Origin: Sphingopyxis panaciterrae
GTDB lineage: Bacteria; Pseudomonadota; Alphaproteobacteria; Sphingomonadales; Sphingomonadaceae
Length of the DNA stretch: 64,000 nucleotides
Assembly (NCBI RefSeq): GCF_011762125.1
Contig: NZ_JAASQN010000006.1
Span: 242,904-306,903 of the forward strand
Reading direction: 5' to 3'
Made by a program: the position numbers and the translations under genes
Shown: positions 25,291 through 34,572 of the stretch, piece by piece
Layout: every line of letters starts with the position of its first letter
Position numbering within the stretch: position 1 is the stretch's first letter
The notes under the pieces: generated by a model
The model's database searches: none
What the model saw: only the letters and a program-made list of their open reading frames with translations
Told to the model about the DNA's origin: nothing

Positions 25291-26230
25291 GCGGCAATTG
25301 TGCCGTGAAGCCGGGCCCGTGTCGAGGGACCTCGGAGAGGCCATCGCGCAGACCCATGGTTTCGGGCGTGCGGACATTCCGGATCAGGCCGAGCCGCTCG
25401 CATAAGCGGATGAACGCGTAGCCCCAGTCACTCTGCCCGGGATGCAGCCCGATGCGCGCCGACCCCGGATAGGCGTGATGATTATTGTGCCACGCCTCAC
25501 CCATCGTCGGGATTGCCGCCCAGGGCACATCAAAGGCCTGCACGCCATGGGCATCGACTGTCCAATGCTGGGGACCCCGATTGTGCGCGAGATGGCCGAC
25601 AAGCCAGTGACCGTGGTTGGCGATCGCGACCCGCGCGGCGACACCCCAGATGACCCAGCTCCAGCCACCGATGGCGAAGAACAGGAAAGCGACGGGGAGT
25701 TGCTGCCAGCGCCACGTCGCTTCGAGCCAGCGATAGAAGGGATCGGTTTCGAGTTCGCTCAAATCAAAGCGCGGCGGATGATCGAGGTCGAGCCGGCAAT
25801 AGATTTGCCACCAGGCGTCGCGGAGGATGTGCGTCTTGTGCGCAAGAAAGGGGTGACAATCGGCCTGCCGCTGCGCCCAGTCGCGCGTGTCGTGCGCGCG
25901 AATGATGCCATAAGGACCGGCCATGCCGACGAAGGCGCCGAACCAGACGAGCACGCGGGCAAGCCAGCGCGGGGCGGCGAAGCTGCCATGGATCATCATG
26001 CGGTGATAACCGACGCTGTGCCCGAGGAGCAGCGCTGCGCCGGTCGTGACGAAGAAGAGCAGGATTGCCGAGGGTGTGACGAAGAAGGGGCCGGCGGCGA
26101 GCGCGGTCGCTGCCATGCCGCCATTCCAGATTATGCTTGGCGCGTCGGGGCGCACGCGGCCCTTGCGTGGGTCGGGGCCGACCTCTTCGATCAGGAAGTT
26201 GACGGCATGGGGATCATGGTTGCTTCGCAT
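25271..26230 (-). CDS. Membrane fatty acid/acyl-CoA desaturase
   Basis: A 319-residue integral membrane diiron desaturase introducing a double bond into acyl chains. Hydrophobic segments lie near residues 37-70 and 90-110, with another pair near 180-205. His box 1 is HSVGYHRMMIH (about residues 71-81) and box 3 is HNNHHAYPG (about 250). Box 2 is RAHDTRDWAQ instead of the usual HRxHH, marking a proteobacterial subgroup rather than a classic delta-9 enzyme. It is divergent from an ArsR-type regulator across a 70-bp, AT-rich region with a perfect palindrome, so regulation by that protein is likely. Confidence 0.88.
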   Translation of the reverse strand: MRSNHDPHAVNFLIEEVGPDPRKGRVRPDAPSIIWNGGMAATALAAGPFFVTPSAILLFFVTTGAALLLGHSVGYHRMMIHGSFAAPRWLARVLVWFGAFVGMAGPYGIIRAHDTRDWAQRQADCHPFLAHKTHILRDAWWQIYCRLDLDHPPRFDLSELETDPFYRWLEATWRWQQLPVAFLFFAIGGWSWVIWGVAARVAIANHGHWLVGHLAHNRGPQHWTVDAHGVQAFDVPWAAIPTMGEAWHNNHHAYPGSARIGLHPGQSDWGYAFIRLCERLGLIRNVRTPETMGLRDGLSEVPRHGPGFTAQLPHGHAIT

Positions 26231-26255
26231 CGCCCGGCTCCTGGAAGAAAGAATA

Positions 26256-26269
26256 TAAGTAATTACTTA
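26256..26269. promoter_or_regulatory. Perfect palindrome, candidate ArsR-family operator
   Basis: taagtaattactta, a perfect 14-bp palindrome in an unusually AT-rich stretch between the divergent desaturase and ArsR genes. It is 26 bp from the desaturase start and 32 bp from the ArsR start, well placed to control both promoters. Confidence 0.6.
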
Positions 26270-26300
26270 AATAAATTATTTCTTGTCAAGGGGGCTGGCA

Positions 26301-26636
26301 ATGCCCATTTCGGGACTTATGGAACGGGTTTTTCAGGCATTGGCATCGACGCCGCGGCGCAAGATTCTCGCTTATCTTGCGCATGCGGAGCTGAGTGCGG
26401 GCGACATCGCGGCGCGTTTCGAGATGAGCAAGCCGGCGGTGTCGCAGCATCTTTCGGTGCTGGAAAATGCCGGGCTGATCGTGAGCGAGAAACGCGGCCA
26501 GTTCGTTTTTTACCGTTTGATCCCCGACACGTTGACCAACGTGCTCAACGGCTATGCGCAGGAGGTCTGCCCGGTGTCGCGGCCATTAAAAGCCGAATCG
26601 CGCGTGCTGGCGGAACAGCAGCGCGAAGAAGGCTAG
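26301..26636 (+). CDS. ArsR family winged-helix regulator
   Basis: A 111-residue dimeric winged-helix repressor. The recognition helix region is AARFEMSKPAVSQHLSVLE (about residues 37-55), followed by the wing (AGLIVSEKRGQFVFYRL). The Cys pairs of metal-sensing ArsR proteins are absent; the single Cys near residue 90 is in a non-sensor position, so it is closer to the SdpR-type, metal-independent members. The ATG at 26301 has AAGGGGG about 6 bp upstream. It is divergent from the desaturase gene across a perfect palindrome, its likely operator, which suggests it controls membrane lipid unsaturation. The 3' end overlaps the convergent acyl-CoA dehydrogenase gene by 4 bp. Confidence 0.92.
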   Translation: MPISGLMERVFQALASTPRRKILAYLAHAELSAGDIAARFEMSKPAVSQHLSVLENAGLIVSEKRGQFVFYRLIPDTLTNVLNGYAQEVCPVSRPLKAESRVLAEQQREEG

Positions 26637-27808
26637 CGCTTCCCCCCGAATAACTGCCGCCCCGCCAGATCGAGCAGGATTTCCTCGCTGCCGCCGCCGA
26701 TCGCATTGACGCGAACCTCGCGGTAGATGCGTTCGACCTTGCTGCCGGTGATATAGGATGCACCGCCCAGCACCTGCGCCGCCTCGCGTGCGACGGCCTC
26801 CAGCATCCGAGTCGCCTGCACCTTCAGCATCGCGAAGTCGGCGGAGCGGTCGCGGCCCTCCTTCACCTGCCACGCGCAGAGGTCGACCCACGCCTGCGTC
26901 GCTTCGATCTGGCGTTCCATGTCGGCGAGCTTGATGCGGATCGACTGGTGGCCGACGAGCGGGCGCCCGAAGGTTTCGCGCTGCTGTGCCCATTCGGCCG
27001 CCTCGGCCATCGCAACGCGGGCGTAAGCGCAGCAGCCCATCGCCATGCCGAGCCGCTCGGAATTGAAATTGCGCATGATGCCGATGAAGCCGGCGTTCTC
27101 TGCCCCGATCAGATTTTCGGCGGGGACGCGCACGTCGCCGAAATGGATCGCCGCCGTATCGCTGCACCGCCAGCCCATCTTGTCGAGCCGCGTGCGCTCG
27201 ACCCCGGGGCTGTCCATATCGATGAGCAGCAGCGAGATGCCCGCCGCGCCCGGCCCGCCGGTGCGCACCGCGCAGGTCAGCCAGTCGGCGCGCATGCCGC
27301 TGGTGATGAACATCTTGCCGCCGTTGACGATATAATCGTCGCCGTCGCGCACCGCGGTGGTCTTGAGGTTCGCGACGTCGCTGCCGCCCCCCGCCTCGGT
27401 GATGCCGAGCGCGATGATCTTGTCGCCCGCGAGCACCGGCGGCGCGACGCGCTGTTTGAGTTCGTCCGCGCCGAGCGCGAGGATCGGCGGCAGGCCGATG
27501 CCGTGCGTCATCAGCGACGCGCCGAGCCCGCCCGCGCCGACCGCGGCGAGTTCCTCGGTGACGACCAGGCTGTGGAATGGGTCGAAGCCTTCCGAATGGC
27601 CGCCATATTGCTCGGGATAGCGAAGGCCCAATATCCCCGCTTCCGCCGCCTTCTTGTGCAGTTCGCGCGGCAATTCACCCTCGGCCTCCCAGCGGTCGAT
27701 GTGCGGCGCGATCTCGCGCGTCACGAAGCGGCGGACGCTGTCGGCCAGCGCCGCGTGCGTGTCGTCATAATAGGGCGAGCGGGCGCGCCAGTCGTCGAAA
27801 GCGGTCAT
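26633..27808 (-). CDS. Acyl-CoA dehydrogenase
   Basis: A 391-residue FAD enzyme that makes the alpha-beta double bond in an acyl-CoA thioester. The N-terminal helical domain (residues 10-120), beta domain (ITEAGGGSDVANLKTTA near 138-154, KMFITSG near 167) and C-terminal helical domain (RETFGRPLVGHQSIRIKLA as ETFGRPLVGHQ near 285) are all present. The catalytic Glu is expected in GGGSEEIL near residue 377, as in short/medium-chain enzymes. It stands alone, convergent to the ArsR gene and divergent from the dipeptidase gene. Chain length specificity cannot be read from the sequence. Confidence 0.93.
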   Translation of the reverse strand: MTAFDDWRARSPYYDDTHAALADSVRRFVTREIAPHIDRWEAEGELPRELHKKAAEAGILGLRYPEQYGGHSEGFDPFHSLVVTEELAAVGAGGLGASLMTHGIGLPPILALGADELKQRVAPPVLAGDKIIALGITEAGGGSDVANLKTTAVRDGDDYIVNGGKMFITSGMRADWLTCAVRTGGPGAAGISLLLIDMDSPGVERTRLDKMGWRCSDTAAIHFGDVRVPAENLIGAENAGFIGIMRNFNSERLGMAMGCCAYARVAMAEAAEWAQQRETFGRPLVGHQSIRIKLADMERQIEATQAWVDLCAWQVKEGRDRSADFAMLKVQATRMLEAVAREAAQVLGGASYITGSKVERIYREVRVNAIGGGSEEILLDLAGRQLFGGKR

Positions 27809-27935
27809 GACGGGAGGCTGTGCGGCGCACGGCGCGACGTCAAGAGCCGCGGCTACGAGCCGCAGGGAAATTCGTGCGCGCTGCCATAAAATCTAGGGCT
27901 CGATTTCCTCGTGCGCTGCCTTATGGTCGCGCGCC

Positions 27936-29207
27936 ATGAACAAGCCCCAACTGCTCGCCGGCCTGGCCGCTTTCGCCCTCCTGTCCACCCCCGCCGCGGC
28001 GCAGACCGCGCCCGAAGCGGTCGCCGAAGCGGCGCTCAAGCGCGCGCCGGTGTTCGACGGGCATAATGACGTGCCGTGGGCGCTGCGCGAGCGCGTCGGC
28101 AATGTGATCAACGGCTTCGATTTCCAGGATACGACGGACACCGCCAAGCCCGACGCGACGCCGCCGGTACCGATGATGCACACCGACCTCGCGCGCCTGC
28201 GCAAAGGCCATGTCGGGGCGCAATTCTGGTCGGTCTATGTCCCCTCGAACGACGATGAATCCGAAGCGGTGCAGCAGACGATCGAGCAGATCGACGTCAT
28301 GAAGCGGCTCGTCGCGCGCTATCCGAACAATCTCGTCCTCGTTGCCAACGCAACCGAACTCGAAAAGGCGATGAAGGCCGGCAAGGTCGCGGGCATGCTG
28401 GGCATGGAGGGGGGCCAGTCGATCGGCTCGTCGCTCGCGGTACTCCGCCAGATGCGCGAACTCGGCGCACGCTACATGACACTGACCCACGGCAAGAACA
28501 CGCCGTGGGGCGACAGCGCGACCGACGCGCCGCTCCACGACGGGCTCACCGACTTCGGCCGCCAGGTCGTGCGCGAAATGAACCGCATCGGCATGATCGT
28601 CGACCTCAGCCATGTCAGCGAAGCGACGATGAAGGACGCGCTCGAAACGACGAAAGCCCCGGTGATGTTCAGCCATTCGGGGGTGCGCGCCGTCAACGAC
28701 CATCCGCGCAACGTGCCCGACAGCGTGCTGCCCGCGGTCAAGGCCAATGGCGGCGTAATCATGGTCGTCCTCTACGCCAGCTTCGTCGACCCCGCCGCGC
28801 GTGAGCACGGCCTCGCCCGCACCGCGCAGAAGGCGCGGCTCGACGCGCAATATATGGGCAATCCCGCCGCCGCCGAGGCGGGGCTCAAGGCCTGGGACGC
28901 GGCAAACCCGGCGCCGAAAACGCCGATCGCCAAGGCCGCCGATCATATCGACCATATCCGCAAGACGATCGGCATCGATCATATCGGGATCGGCGGCGAT
29001 TATGACGGGATGGACGCCGCCCCCGTCGGCATGGAGGATGTGACCGGCTATCCGGCGCTGTTCACCGAACTCGCGAAGCGCGGTTACAGCCAGGCCGATC
29101 TCGAAAAAATCGCCAGCGGCAACATGCTGCGCGTGCTGAAGGCGGTCGAGGCCTATGCCAGCGCGCATGCCGGCGATCCGCCGGGCGAAACGCCGGTGGC
29201 GAAGTAA
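27936..29207 (+). CDS. M19 family membrane dipeptidase, exported
   Basis: A 423-residue zinc dipeptidase of the renal dipeptidase family, exported to the periplasm by a signal peptide (residues 1-22, ending PAAAQ). Metal-site motifs appear in order: FDGHNDVPW near residue 42, EGGQSIG near 155, DLSHVSEATM near 222, FSHSGVRA near 245 and GIGGDYDGMDA near 350. It would cleave peptides with a C-terminal D- or L-residue, perhaps from cell-wall turnover. It is a single gene. A perfect 27-bp inverted repeat starts 6 bp after its stop and may end its transcription. Confidence 0.93.
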   Translation: MNKPQLLAGLAAFALLSTPAAAQTAPEAVAEAALKRAPVFDGHNDVPWALRERVGNVINGFDFQDTTDTAKPDATPPVPMMHTDLARLRKGHVGAQFWSVYVPSNDDESEAVQQTIEQIDVMKRLVARYPNNLVLVANATELEKAMKAGKVAGMLGMEGGQSIGSSLAVLRQMRELGARYMTLTHGKNTPWGDSATDAPLHDGLTDFGRQVVREMNRIGMIVDLSHVSEATMKDALETTKAPVMFSHSGVRAVNDHPRNVPDSVLPAVKANGGVIMVVLYASFVDPAAREHGLARTAQKARLDAQYMGNPAAAEAGLKAWDAANPAPKTPIAKAADHIDHIRKTIGIDHIGIGGDYDGMDAAPVGMEDVTGYPALFTELAKRGYSQADLEKIASGNMLRVLKAVEAYASAHAGDPPGETPVAK

Positions 29208-29213
29208 GACGCT

Positions 29214-29288
29214 GTCATTGCGAGCGAAGCGAAGCAATCCAGAGCGCGCGTCAACTGCCCCGGATTGCTTCGCTTCGCTCGCAATGAC
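29214..29288. repeat. Perfect 27-bp inverted repeat in a convergent intergenic region
   Basis: Arms 29214-29240 and 29262-29288 are exact reverse complements around a 21-bp loop. It fills the gap between the convergent dipeptidase and DoxX genes. The gcgagcgaagcgaagcaatcc core is a known kind of dispersed bacterial palindrome, and it could act as a bidirectional terminator. Confidence 0.88.
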
Positions 29289-29291
29289 GGA

Positions 29292-29696
29292 CTAGCTTTG
29301 CCGTCTTCCGAACGGCCAATCGACCGCGCCGCTTGCCCATAGCGCCCACCAGATGATCAGCGGCTGCGCCGCGAGCCGCGGGCCGTGATACCACCAGCCC
29401 AGCGTCTCGCCGCCGATCGCGATATGGGCGAGCGCATGATGGAAATTCGCCGGCCATACGCACAATGCATAAAACGCAAGCCCCCAGCCCGCCACCTTGC
29501 GGGTCGCGGGAAGCATCAGCCCGGCCGCCCCGGCCAGTTCGGCGACGCCCGTCGCCGCGATGACGAGTTCGGGCTCCGGCACCCATGGCGGGATGATCGC
29601 AAGGAAGGGCGCGGGGCGAGCGAGGTGCAGACAGCCCGCCGCCGCATAGGCGATTACGAGCAGCCAGCGCAGCGCCGTACGCGAGGCTGCGTTCAA
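29292..29696 (-). CDS. DoxX-family membrane protein
   Basis: A 134-residue inner-membrane protein with about four hydrophobic helices (residues 8-25, 42-60, 64-85, 105-122). The pattern AAGCLHLARPAPFLAIIP near residue 20 and ATGVAELAGAAGLML near 50 matches DoxX-like proteins. Some members are linked to thiol or quinone redox metabolism, but the role is uncertain. It is coupled to the ferredoxin-NADP reductase gene by a 4-bp ATGA overlap, so the two probably form an operon. Confidence 0.83.
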   Translation of the reverse strand: MNAASRTALRWLLVIAYAAAGCLHLARPAPFLAIIPPWVPEPELVIAATGVAELAGAAGLMLPATRKVAGWGLAFYALCVWPANFHHALAHIAIGGETLGWWYHGPRLAAQPLIIWWALWASGAVDWPFGRRQS

Positions 29697-30985
29697 CGCC
29701 CGATGGCTTCGAGCATCGCCTCGACGCTGACGAATTTCTCGCGCGGATTGCCATCGAGCGCCGCGGCGATCTCGGCCGCCTCGATCCGCCGCCAGTCGCG
29801 GAAGGTCACTGGGGTGACGCCGCGGCTCGCGAGCAGCGCGTCGAGCCCGGGACGCCCCGCCTTGCCGCCGCCGCGCCCGATATCGTCCAGCACCATCTCG
29901 CCGATCCGTGCCCCGTCGGGCTTGTTGGTGCCGATCGTCCCCGACGGCCCGCGCCGCGCCCAGCCGACGCAGTAAAGCCCCGGCAGGATACGCCCGTCGT
30001 CGTTGGCGAAGCGGCCGCGCCCATGCTCGTATGGCACCCCGGGAATCGGCGGCGTCTGATAGCCGATGCAGCTGATCACCAGCCCCGCGTCGATCGCATA
30101 GGTTTCGCCGGTGCCGTGACTGCGCAGGTCGCTGTCGAGCGTCGTCCGCTCGACGATGATCCGCTGCGCCCGCCCCTCCCCCTCGATCGCGATCGGCATG
30201 GCGAAGAAATCGAAATCGATCGTTACCGGCTTCGCGACCGGATTGGCGGCAAAGCTGCGCAAATGGGTGACCGACTTGCGCATCCCCGGCTCGAGCAGCG
30301 CATCGTCGCCCTCGGGCGGCAGGTCGGCGGGGTCGACACGCGGGCTGGCGCGGTCGAGATGGCCAAGCTCGCCCAGCTCCTTCGGCGTCATTGCGATCTG
30401 GTGCGGGCCGCGGCGGCCGAGGATGTGGATGTGCCGCACCCCGCTTCCCCCCAGCGCCTCGCGCGCGTGCGCGACGATGTCGCTGCCGCCGAATTCGGAC
30501 GGCGTCTTGGCGAGGATGCGCGCGACGTCGAGCGCCACATTGCCGTTGCCGATCACCGCAACCCCGGCGGCGTCCAGCGCCGGGTTCAGCCCGGCGAAAT
30601 CGGGATGGCCGTTATACCAGCCGACGAACGCCGCGCTGCCGATCACCCCGGGCAGGTCGGCGCCGGGGATATCGAGCGGCCGGTCGTTCGGCGCGCCGGT
30701 GGCCAGCACGACCGCATCATAGAGGTCGACCAGTTCGTCGATCGTCACGTCGCTGCCGACCGAAACATGGCCGACGAAACGGACATTGTCGGCCAGCGCG
30801 ACGCCTTCGTAGCGGCGCGATACGGCCTTGATCGACTGGTGATCGGGGGCGACGCCGGTGCGAATCAGACCATAGGGGACGGGCAGCCGATCGATCACGT
30901 CGACCGCGATATCGCCGGCCTTCTGCAATGTTTCGGCGGTATAATAGCCCGCGGGACCCGACCCGACGATCGCGACATGACGCAT
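29693..30985 (-). CDS. FAD-dependent ferredoxin--NADP+ reductase, adrenodoxin reductase family
   Basis: A 430-residue cytoplasmic flavoprotein resembling mycobacterial FprA and adrenodoxin reductase, which pass electrons between NADPH and ferredoxins. It opens with an FAD-binding Rossmann motif (VAIVGSGPAGYYTAE, residues 4-18), has PVPYGLIRTGVAPDHQ near residue 38, an NADPH-binding GNGNVALDVARIL near 148 and a C-terminal FAD segment with GWARRGPSGTIGTNK near 345. All are diagnostic. No ferredoxin gene is adjacent. The DoxX-like gene follows in the same transcript. Confidence 0.92.
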   Translation of the reverse strand: MRHVAIVGSGPAGYYTAETLQKAGDIAVDVIDRLPVPYGLIRTGVAPDHQSIKAVSRRYEGVALADNVRFVGHVSVGSDVTIDELVDLYDAVVLATGAPNDRPLDIPGADLPGVIGSAAFVGWYNGHPDFAGLNPALDAAGVAVIGNGNVALDVARILAKTPSEFGGSDIVAHAREALGGSGVRHIHILGRRGPHQIAMTPKELGELGHLDRASPRVDPADLPPEGDDALLEPGMRKSVTHLRSFAANPVAKPVTIDFDFFAMPIAIEGEGRAQRIIVERTTLDSDLRSHGTGETYAIDAGLVISCIGYQTPPIPGVPYEHGRGRFANDDGRILPGLYCVGWARRGPSGTIGTNKPDGARIGEMVLDDIGRGGGKAGRPGLDALLASRGVTPVTFRDWRRIEAAEIAAALDGNPREKFVSVEAMLEAIGR

Positions 30986-31153
30986 CAGCCCACTCCTTCG
31001 GGGTATCCGCGTGGACCGCGGTCCCTCATCTTGTTATACCGCGATGCTAGCGGCGAAATGCGGCAGGGCAAGCGACCTGTTACGAACGGCTTCTTTCCGG
31101 TGCAGCAGCCTTGACAGCACGGTCCCGCAGTCATATTGCGCCCGCCTCACTGG

Positions 31154-31227
31154 TGCCCTGTCGTCTAATGGTAAGACTGCGGTTTCTGATACCGCCTATC
31201 GAGGTTCGAATCCTCGCGGGGCATCCA
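31154..31227 (+). tRNA. tRNA-Gln (anticodon CTG)
   Basis: A complete cloverleaf: acceptor strands 31154-31160 and 31217-31223 pair throughout (one T-G), the anticodon stem GCGGT/ACCGC encloses loop TTCTGAT with anticodon CTG, and the T arm contains GGTTCGAATCC. CCA is encoded at 31225-31227. The intact 3' end and lack of an integrase nearby give no sign of an integration site. Confidence 0.95.
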
Positions 31228-31296
31228 CTGACCTCCCCTTAAATCGAGCGAATTTCCCGGGCGCGACCCCGCCGAGGGCTAACGCGCTTCGCCGCA

Positions 31297-32760
31297 TCAT
31301 GCGGCGTCGGCTGCGAACGCGAGCATCGCATCGATATCGGCATGTTCGGACAGTTCAGCGGCAATGTCGTCGAGCGCGGCGTCGATGTCCGCGCGATAGT
31401 CGCGGCCGTCGCCGACCAGCCCGATACGCGCCAGCAGCGACCGTCGCAGGTCGGGCGAGGCGAAAAGCCCGTGAAGGTAGGAGCCCATGACAGTCCCTTG
31501 CGGACTTATCGCGCCGTCATCCGTCCCGTCATCGAGCCTCGCGAAGGGCCGACCCGTGCCGGGCCCCGCGGTTTCGCCCATATGCATTTCATAACCCTCG
31601 ACCCGCGATCCCAGCGCCTCCCCCGCGACATGCCGCAATATTTTGGCGGGCGACAGTAGCGTCTCGACATCGAGCAGGCCGAGACCATCGACGGCCGCCG
31701 GGGCGCCCTCGATGCCAAGCGAGTCGGCGATCCGGTGGCCGAGCATCTGGTAGCCGCCGCACAGGCCCAGGACCATGCCGCCGCGCCGGTGATGCGCCTG
31801 GATGTCGATATCCCAGCCTTCACGCCGCAGCGCGGCGAGATCGGCGATCGTCGCCTTCGATCCGGGCAGGATGATCAGCGCCGCCTCCGCCGGGATCGGC
31901 TGCCCCGGCGGCACCATGACGATCTCGACCGCGCTTTCGAGCCGTAGCGGATCGAGATCGTCGAAATTGGCGATGCGCGGCAGGATCGGGCAAGCGATCA
32001 TCTTGCGGCCCTCGCGCGGGTCGGCGCGGCGCTCGAGAATGACGCCATCCTCGCTCGGCAGCCGCGCCGCCGCCGCCAGCCACGGGATGACGCCCAGGCC
32101 TTGCCAGCCGGTCCGCCGTTCGATCTCGCGATAGCCGTCCTCGAACAGCGCGGGATCGCCGCGGAATTTGTTGATCAGGAAGCCGCGAATCATCGCGCTG
32201 TCCGCCTCGTCGATCACCGCCCGGGTGCCGGCCACCGATGCGATGACGCCGCCGCGGTCGATGTCGCCGACAAGGATCACCGGCACCCCGGCGGCGCGCG
32301 CGAAGCCCATGTTCGCGATATCGCCGGCGCGCAGATTAATCTCTGCCGGCGACCCGGCGCCCTCGACGACGACCAGGTCGCATTGGCCACGCAGCCGTTC
32401 ATAGCTTTCAAGCACTTCGGCGAGCAGCGCGCCGCGGGCTTCGCGGAAATTGCCGCTGCCGAGCGTGCCGCGCACCTTGCCGCGCACGATCAGCTGCGAC
32501 GTGCGATCGGCTTGCGGCTTCAGCAGCACCGGGTTCATGTCCGTGTGCGGTTCGACGCGGCAGGCGATCGCCTGCAGCGCCTGCGCGCGGCCGATCTCGC
32601 CGCCGTCAGCGGTGACCGCGGCATTGTTCGACATATTCTGCGGCTTGAACGGCCGCACGGCGAGGCCGCGGTTGGCGAAGGCGCGGCAGAGGCCGGCAAC
32701 GAGCACCGACTTGCCGACGTCCGACCCCGTTCCCTGAAGCATCAGGGCGCCCATGCTCAT
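31297..32760 (-). CDS. cobQ: Cobyric acid synthase
   Basis: ATP-dependent amidotransferase that amidates four carboxyl groups of adenosyl-cobyrinic acid a,c-diamide using glutamine. The 487-residue product has the P-loop-like GTGSDVGKS near residues 10-18, the [13 protein letters not shown] block near 40, the dethiobiotin-synthetase-like ATPase domain to about residue 235, and a class I glutaminase domain whose Cys is in [11 protein letters not shown] near residue 330. The start at 32760 overlaps the stop of the ABC ATPase gene by 4 bp; the frame upstream is inside that gene. It belongs to the B12 uptake cluster, so an amidated-corrinoid or salvage role fits. Confidence 0.95.
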   Translation of the reverse strand: MSMGALMLQGTGSDVGKSVLVAGLCRAFANRGLAVRPFKPQNMSNNAAVTADGGEIGRAQALQAIACRVEPHTDMNPVLLKPQADRTSQLIVRGKVRGTLGSGNFREARGALLAEVLESYERLRGQCDLVVVEGAGSPAEINLRAGDIANMGFARAAGVPVILVGDIDRGGVIASVAGTRAVIDEADSAMIRGFLINKFRGDPALFEDGYREIERRTGWQGLGVIPWLAAAARLPSEDGVILERRADPREGRKMIACPILPRIANFDDLDPLRLESAVEIVMVPPGQPIPAEAALIILPGSKATIADLAALRREGWDIDIQAHHRRGGMVLGLCGGYQMLGHRIADSLGIEGAPAAVDGLGLLDVETLLSPAKILRHVAGEALGSRVEGYEMHMGETAGPGTGRPFARLDDGTDDGAISPQGTVMGSYLHGLFASPDLRRSLLARIGLVGDGRDYRADIDAALDDIAAELSEHADIDAMLAFAADAA

Positions 32761-33533
32761 GCCCGGATGCGGCCCAGCGTGGTGATCGTCGGCCACTTCC
32801 CGCCGAGGTCGACCTCGGCGTCGATGCCGTAAACGGCGCGCAGATTGTCCTTCGTCAGCACCGCGGCGGGCGCGCCGTCGGCGACCAGCCTTCCCGCGTC
32901 GACCAGCAACAAACGGTCGCAATAGCGCGCCGCCATGGTGAGGTCGTGGAGCACCGCGATGACGAGCCCGCCCGCTTCGGCTTCGGCGTGCAGCAATTCC
33001 ATCACGTCGATCTGGTGCCCGGGGTCGAGGCTGGCGAGCGGTTCGTCGGCGATCAGCACCGGCGCCTCGACCGCCAGCGCGCGGGCAAGCAGGACGCGCG
33101 CCCGCTCGCCGCCCGAAAGCTCGGTCGCATCGCGATCGCGCAAATCGAGCACATCGGCGCGCGCCATCGCACGTTCGATCGCAATGTCGTCGGCCGCGCC
33201 TATTTTCGACATCGGGCCGAGGTGCGGCAGGCGGCCGAGGCCGATGAGCCGCGCGACCGTCAGCGGCCAGTGCAATGTCTGCCCCTGCGGCAGATAGGCG
33301 ATGCGCCGGGCGAGCGCGGCACGCGGCAAGCGCGCGACATCGTCGCCGTCGATGGCGATGTCGCCCTCGCGCGGCACCAGCGCCAGCATCGCGCGCGCCA
33401 GCGTCGATTTGCCAGCGCCATTGGGGCCGACGATACCGACGAGCGTGCCGGCGGCGAAGGTGGCGCTTATGTCGCGAACGACCTGGCGTCGGCCGAGCGC
33501 GACGCTGACCCGATCGAGGGTAAGCGTCACCAT
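32757..33533 (-). CDS. btuD: Cobalamin/iron-chelate ABC transporter ATPase (BtuD-like)
   Basis: A 258-residue ATPase of the FecE/BtuD group that powers import through the adjacent FecCD-type permease. Motifs: Walker [10 protein letters not shown] near residues 36-44, Q-loop YLPQGQ, signature [15 protein letters not shown] near 139-153, Walker [15 protein letters not shown]-loop [12 protein letters not shown]. The start (ATG at 33533) overlaps the end of the permease gene by 7 bp. cobQ is coupled to its end. B12 is favoured over iron because of cobQ, the binding protein and the riboswitch-controlled receptor next door, but the ATPase sequence alone cannot tell. Confidence 0.88.
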   Translation of the reverse strand: MVTLTLDRVSVALGRRQVVRDISATFAAGTLVGIVGPNGAGKSTLARAMLALVPREGDIAIDGDDVARLPRAALARRIAYLPQGQTLHWPLTVARLIGLGRLPHLGPMSKIGAADDIAIERAMARADVLDLRDRDATELSGGERARVLLARALAVEAPVLIADEPLASLDPGHQIDVMELLHAEAEAGGLVIAVLHDLTMAARYCDRLLLVDAGRLVADGAPAAVLTKDNLRAVYGIDAEVDLGGKWPTITTLGRIRA

Positions 33534-34519
33534 AGCCGCCGCTCGCGCATCAGGTGGAGGAGGAAGACGGGGACGCCGAGAAAGGCTGTCACCACGCCCA
33601 GCTTCAACTCGCTGCTCGTGGCGATGACCCGCACCGCAAGGTCCGCGAGGAGGAGCAGCGCGGCGCCGCCGATCGCCGACGGCAGCAGGATCGCCGACGG
33701 GCTGCGGTCGGTGAAGGGACGCAGCAGGTGCGGCACGATCAGCCCGACGAAACCGATCGACCCGGCGACCGCGACCGCCCCGCCGACCCCGATCGCGGTG
33801 CCGAAGAGCAGCCGCAGACGGGTACGCCTGAGGTCGACGCCGAGCGCCTGCGCGCCGTCCTCGCCCAAGGTCAGCGCGTCGAGCGCGCGCCCGTTCCACA
33901 GCAACAGCGCCATGCCGGCGGCGACGCAGGGCAGCGCGATCCAGACATGGCCGAACGACCGGTTTTCGAGGCTGCCCATCAGCCAGGTCATGATCTCCAT
34001 CGCCGCGAAGGGATTGGGCGAAAGGTTGAGCGACAGGCTGATTCCCGCGCCGGCGAGCGTCGCGACCGCGATCCCCGCAAGGATCAGCGTCAGCGGGCTT
34101 TCGGACCGGCCGGCGAGCGCGAAGAGCAGGCCGAGCGACAGGCAGGCGGTGGTGATCGACAGGATCGGCAGGACGAGCGGATGCAGCTCGGCAAGACCGA
34201 AATAAATCGCCGCGACCGCGCCGAGCGCGGCGGCATTCGAGGTGCCGAGAACCGACGGCTCGGCGAGCGGATTGCGCAAATAGCCCTGGAGCGCGGCACC
34301 GGCGAGCCCGAGCATCGCCCCGACGATGATCGCAAGCAGCGTGCGCGGGAGCCGCAGGTCGAAGAGGATGATATCTGTAACCTTGTCGCCATGACCGCCA
34401 AGCGCCGCCGCGATGCCTGCCAGCGGCAGATCGACCGGCCCGAGGAGCAGCGAGCCGATGGCGGTCGCGAACGTCAGGGCGACAAGCGTCAAGAGAAGAA
34501 GATTGCGCCGCCCGGTCAT
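33527..34519 (-). CDS. btuC: Cobalamin/iron-chelate ABC transporter permease (BtuC-like, FecCD family)
   Basis: A 330-residue inner-membrane permease with the many-helix FecCD/BtuC fold. Recognisable blocks are [20 protein letters not shown] in parts ([21 protein letters not shown] near residues 55-80), [19 protein letters not shown] (about 83-101), and [15 protein letters not shown] near 240-255, which faces the ATPase. It is upstream of and overlaps the ATPase gene. The divergent gene 53 bp away encodes the binding protein, so the transporter is complete. Confidence 0.9.
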   Translation of the reverse strand: MTGRRNLLLLTLVALTFATAIGSLLLGPVDLPLAGIAAALGGHGDKVTDIILFDLRLPRTLLAIIVGAMLGLAGAALQGYLRNPLAEPSVLGTSNAAALGAVAAIYFGLAELHPLVLPILSITTACLSLGLLFALAGRSESPLTLILAGIAVATLAGAGISLSLNLSPNPFAAMEIMTWLMGSLENRSFGHVWIALPCVAAGMALLLWNGRALDALTLGEDGAQALGVDLRRTRLRLLFGTAIGVGGAVAVAGSIGFVGLIVPHLLRPFTDRSPSAILLPSAIGGAALLLLADLAVRVIATSSELKLGVVTAFLGVPVFLLHLMRERRLW

Positions 34520-34572
34520 AGGCGCCGCGATAGCCGCTTGCAGCAGCGACGCACAGCATTAAGGAAGCCCCC

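Noticed and set aside
31154..31227. tRNA-Gln as an integration site for a mobile element
   Set aside because: The tRNA is intact, no integrase or duplicated 3' end was found, and the genes beside it are core B12 and redox genes.
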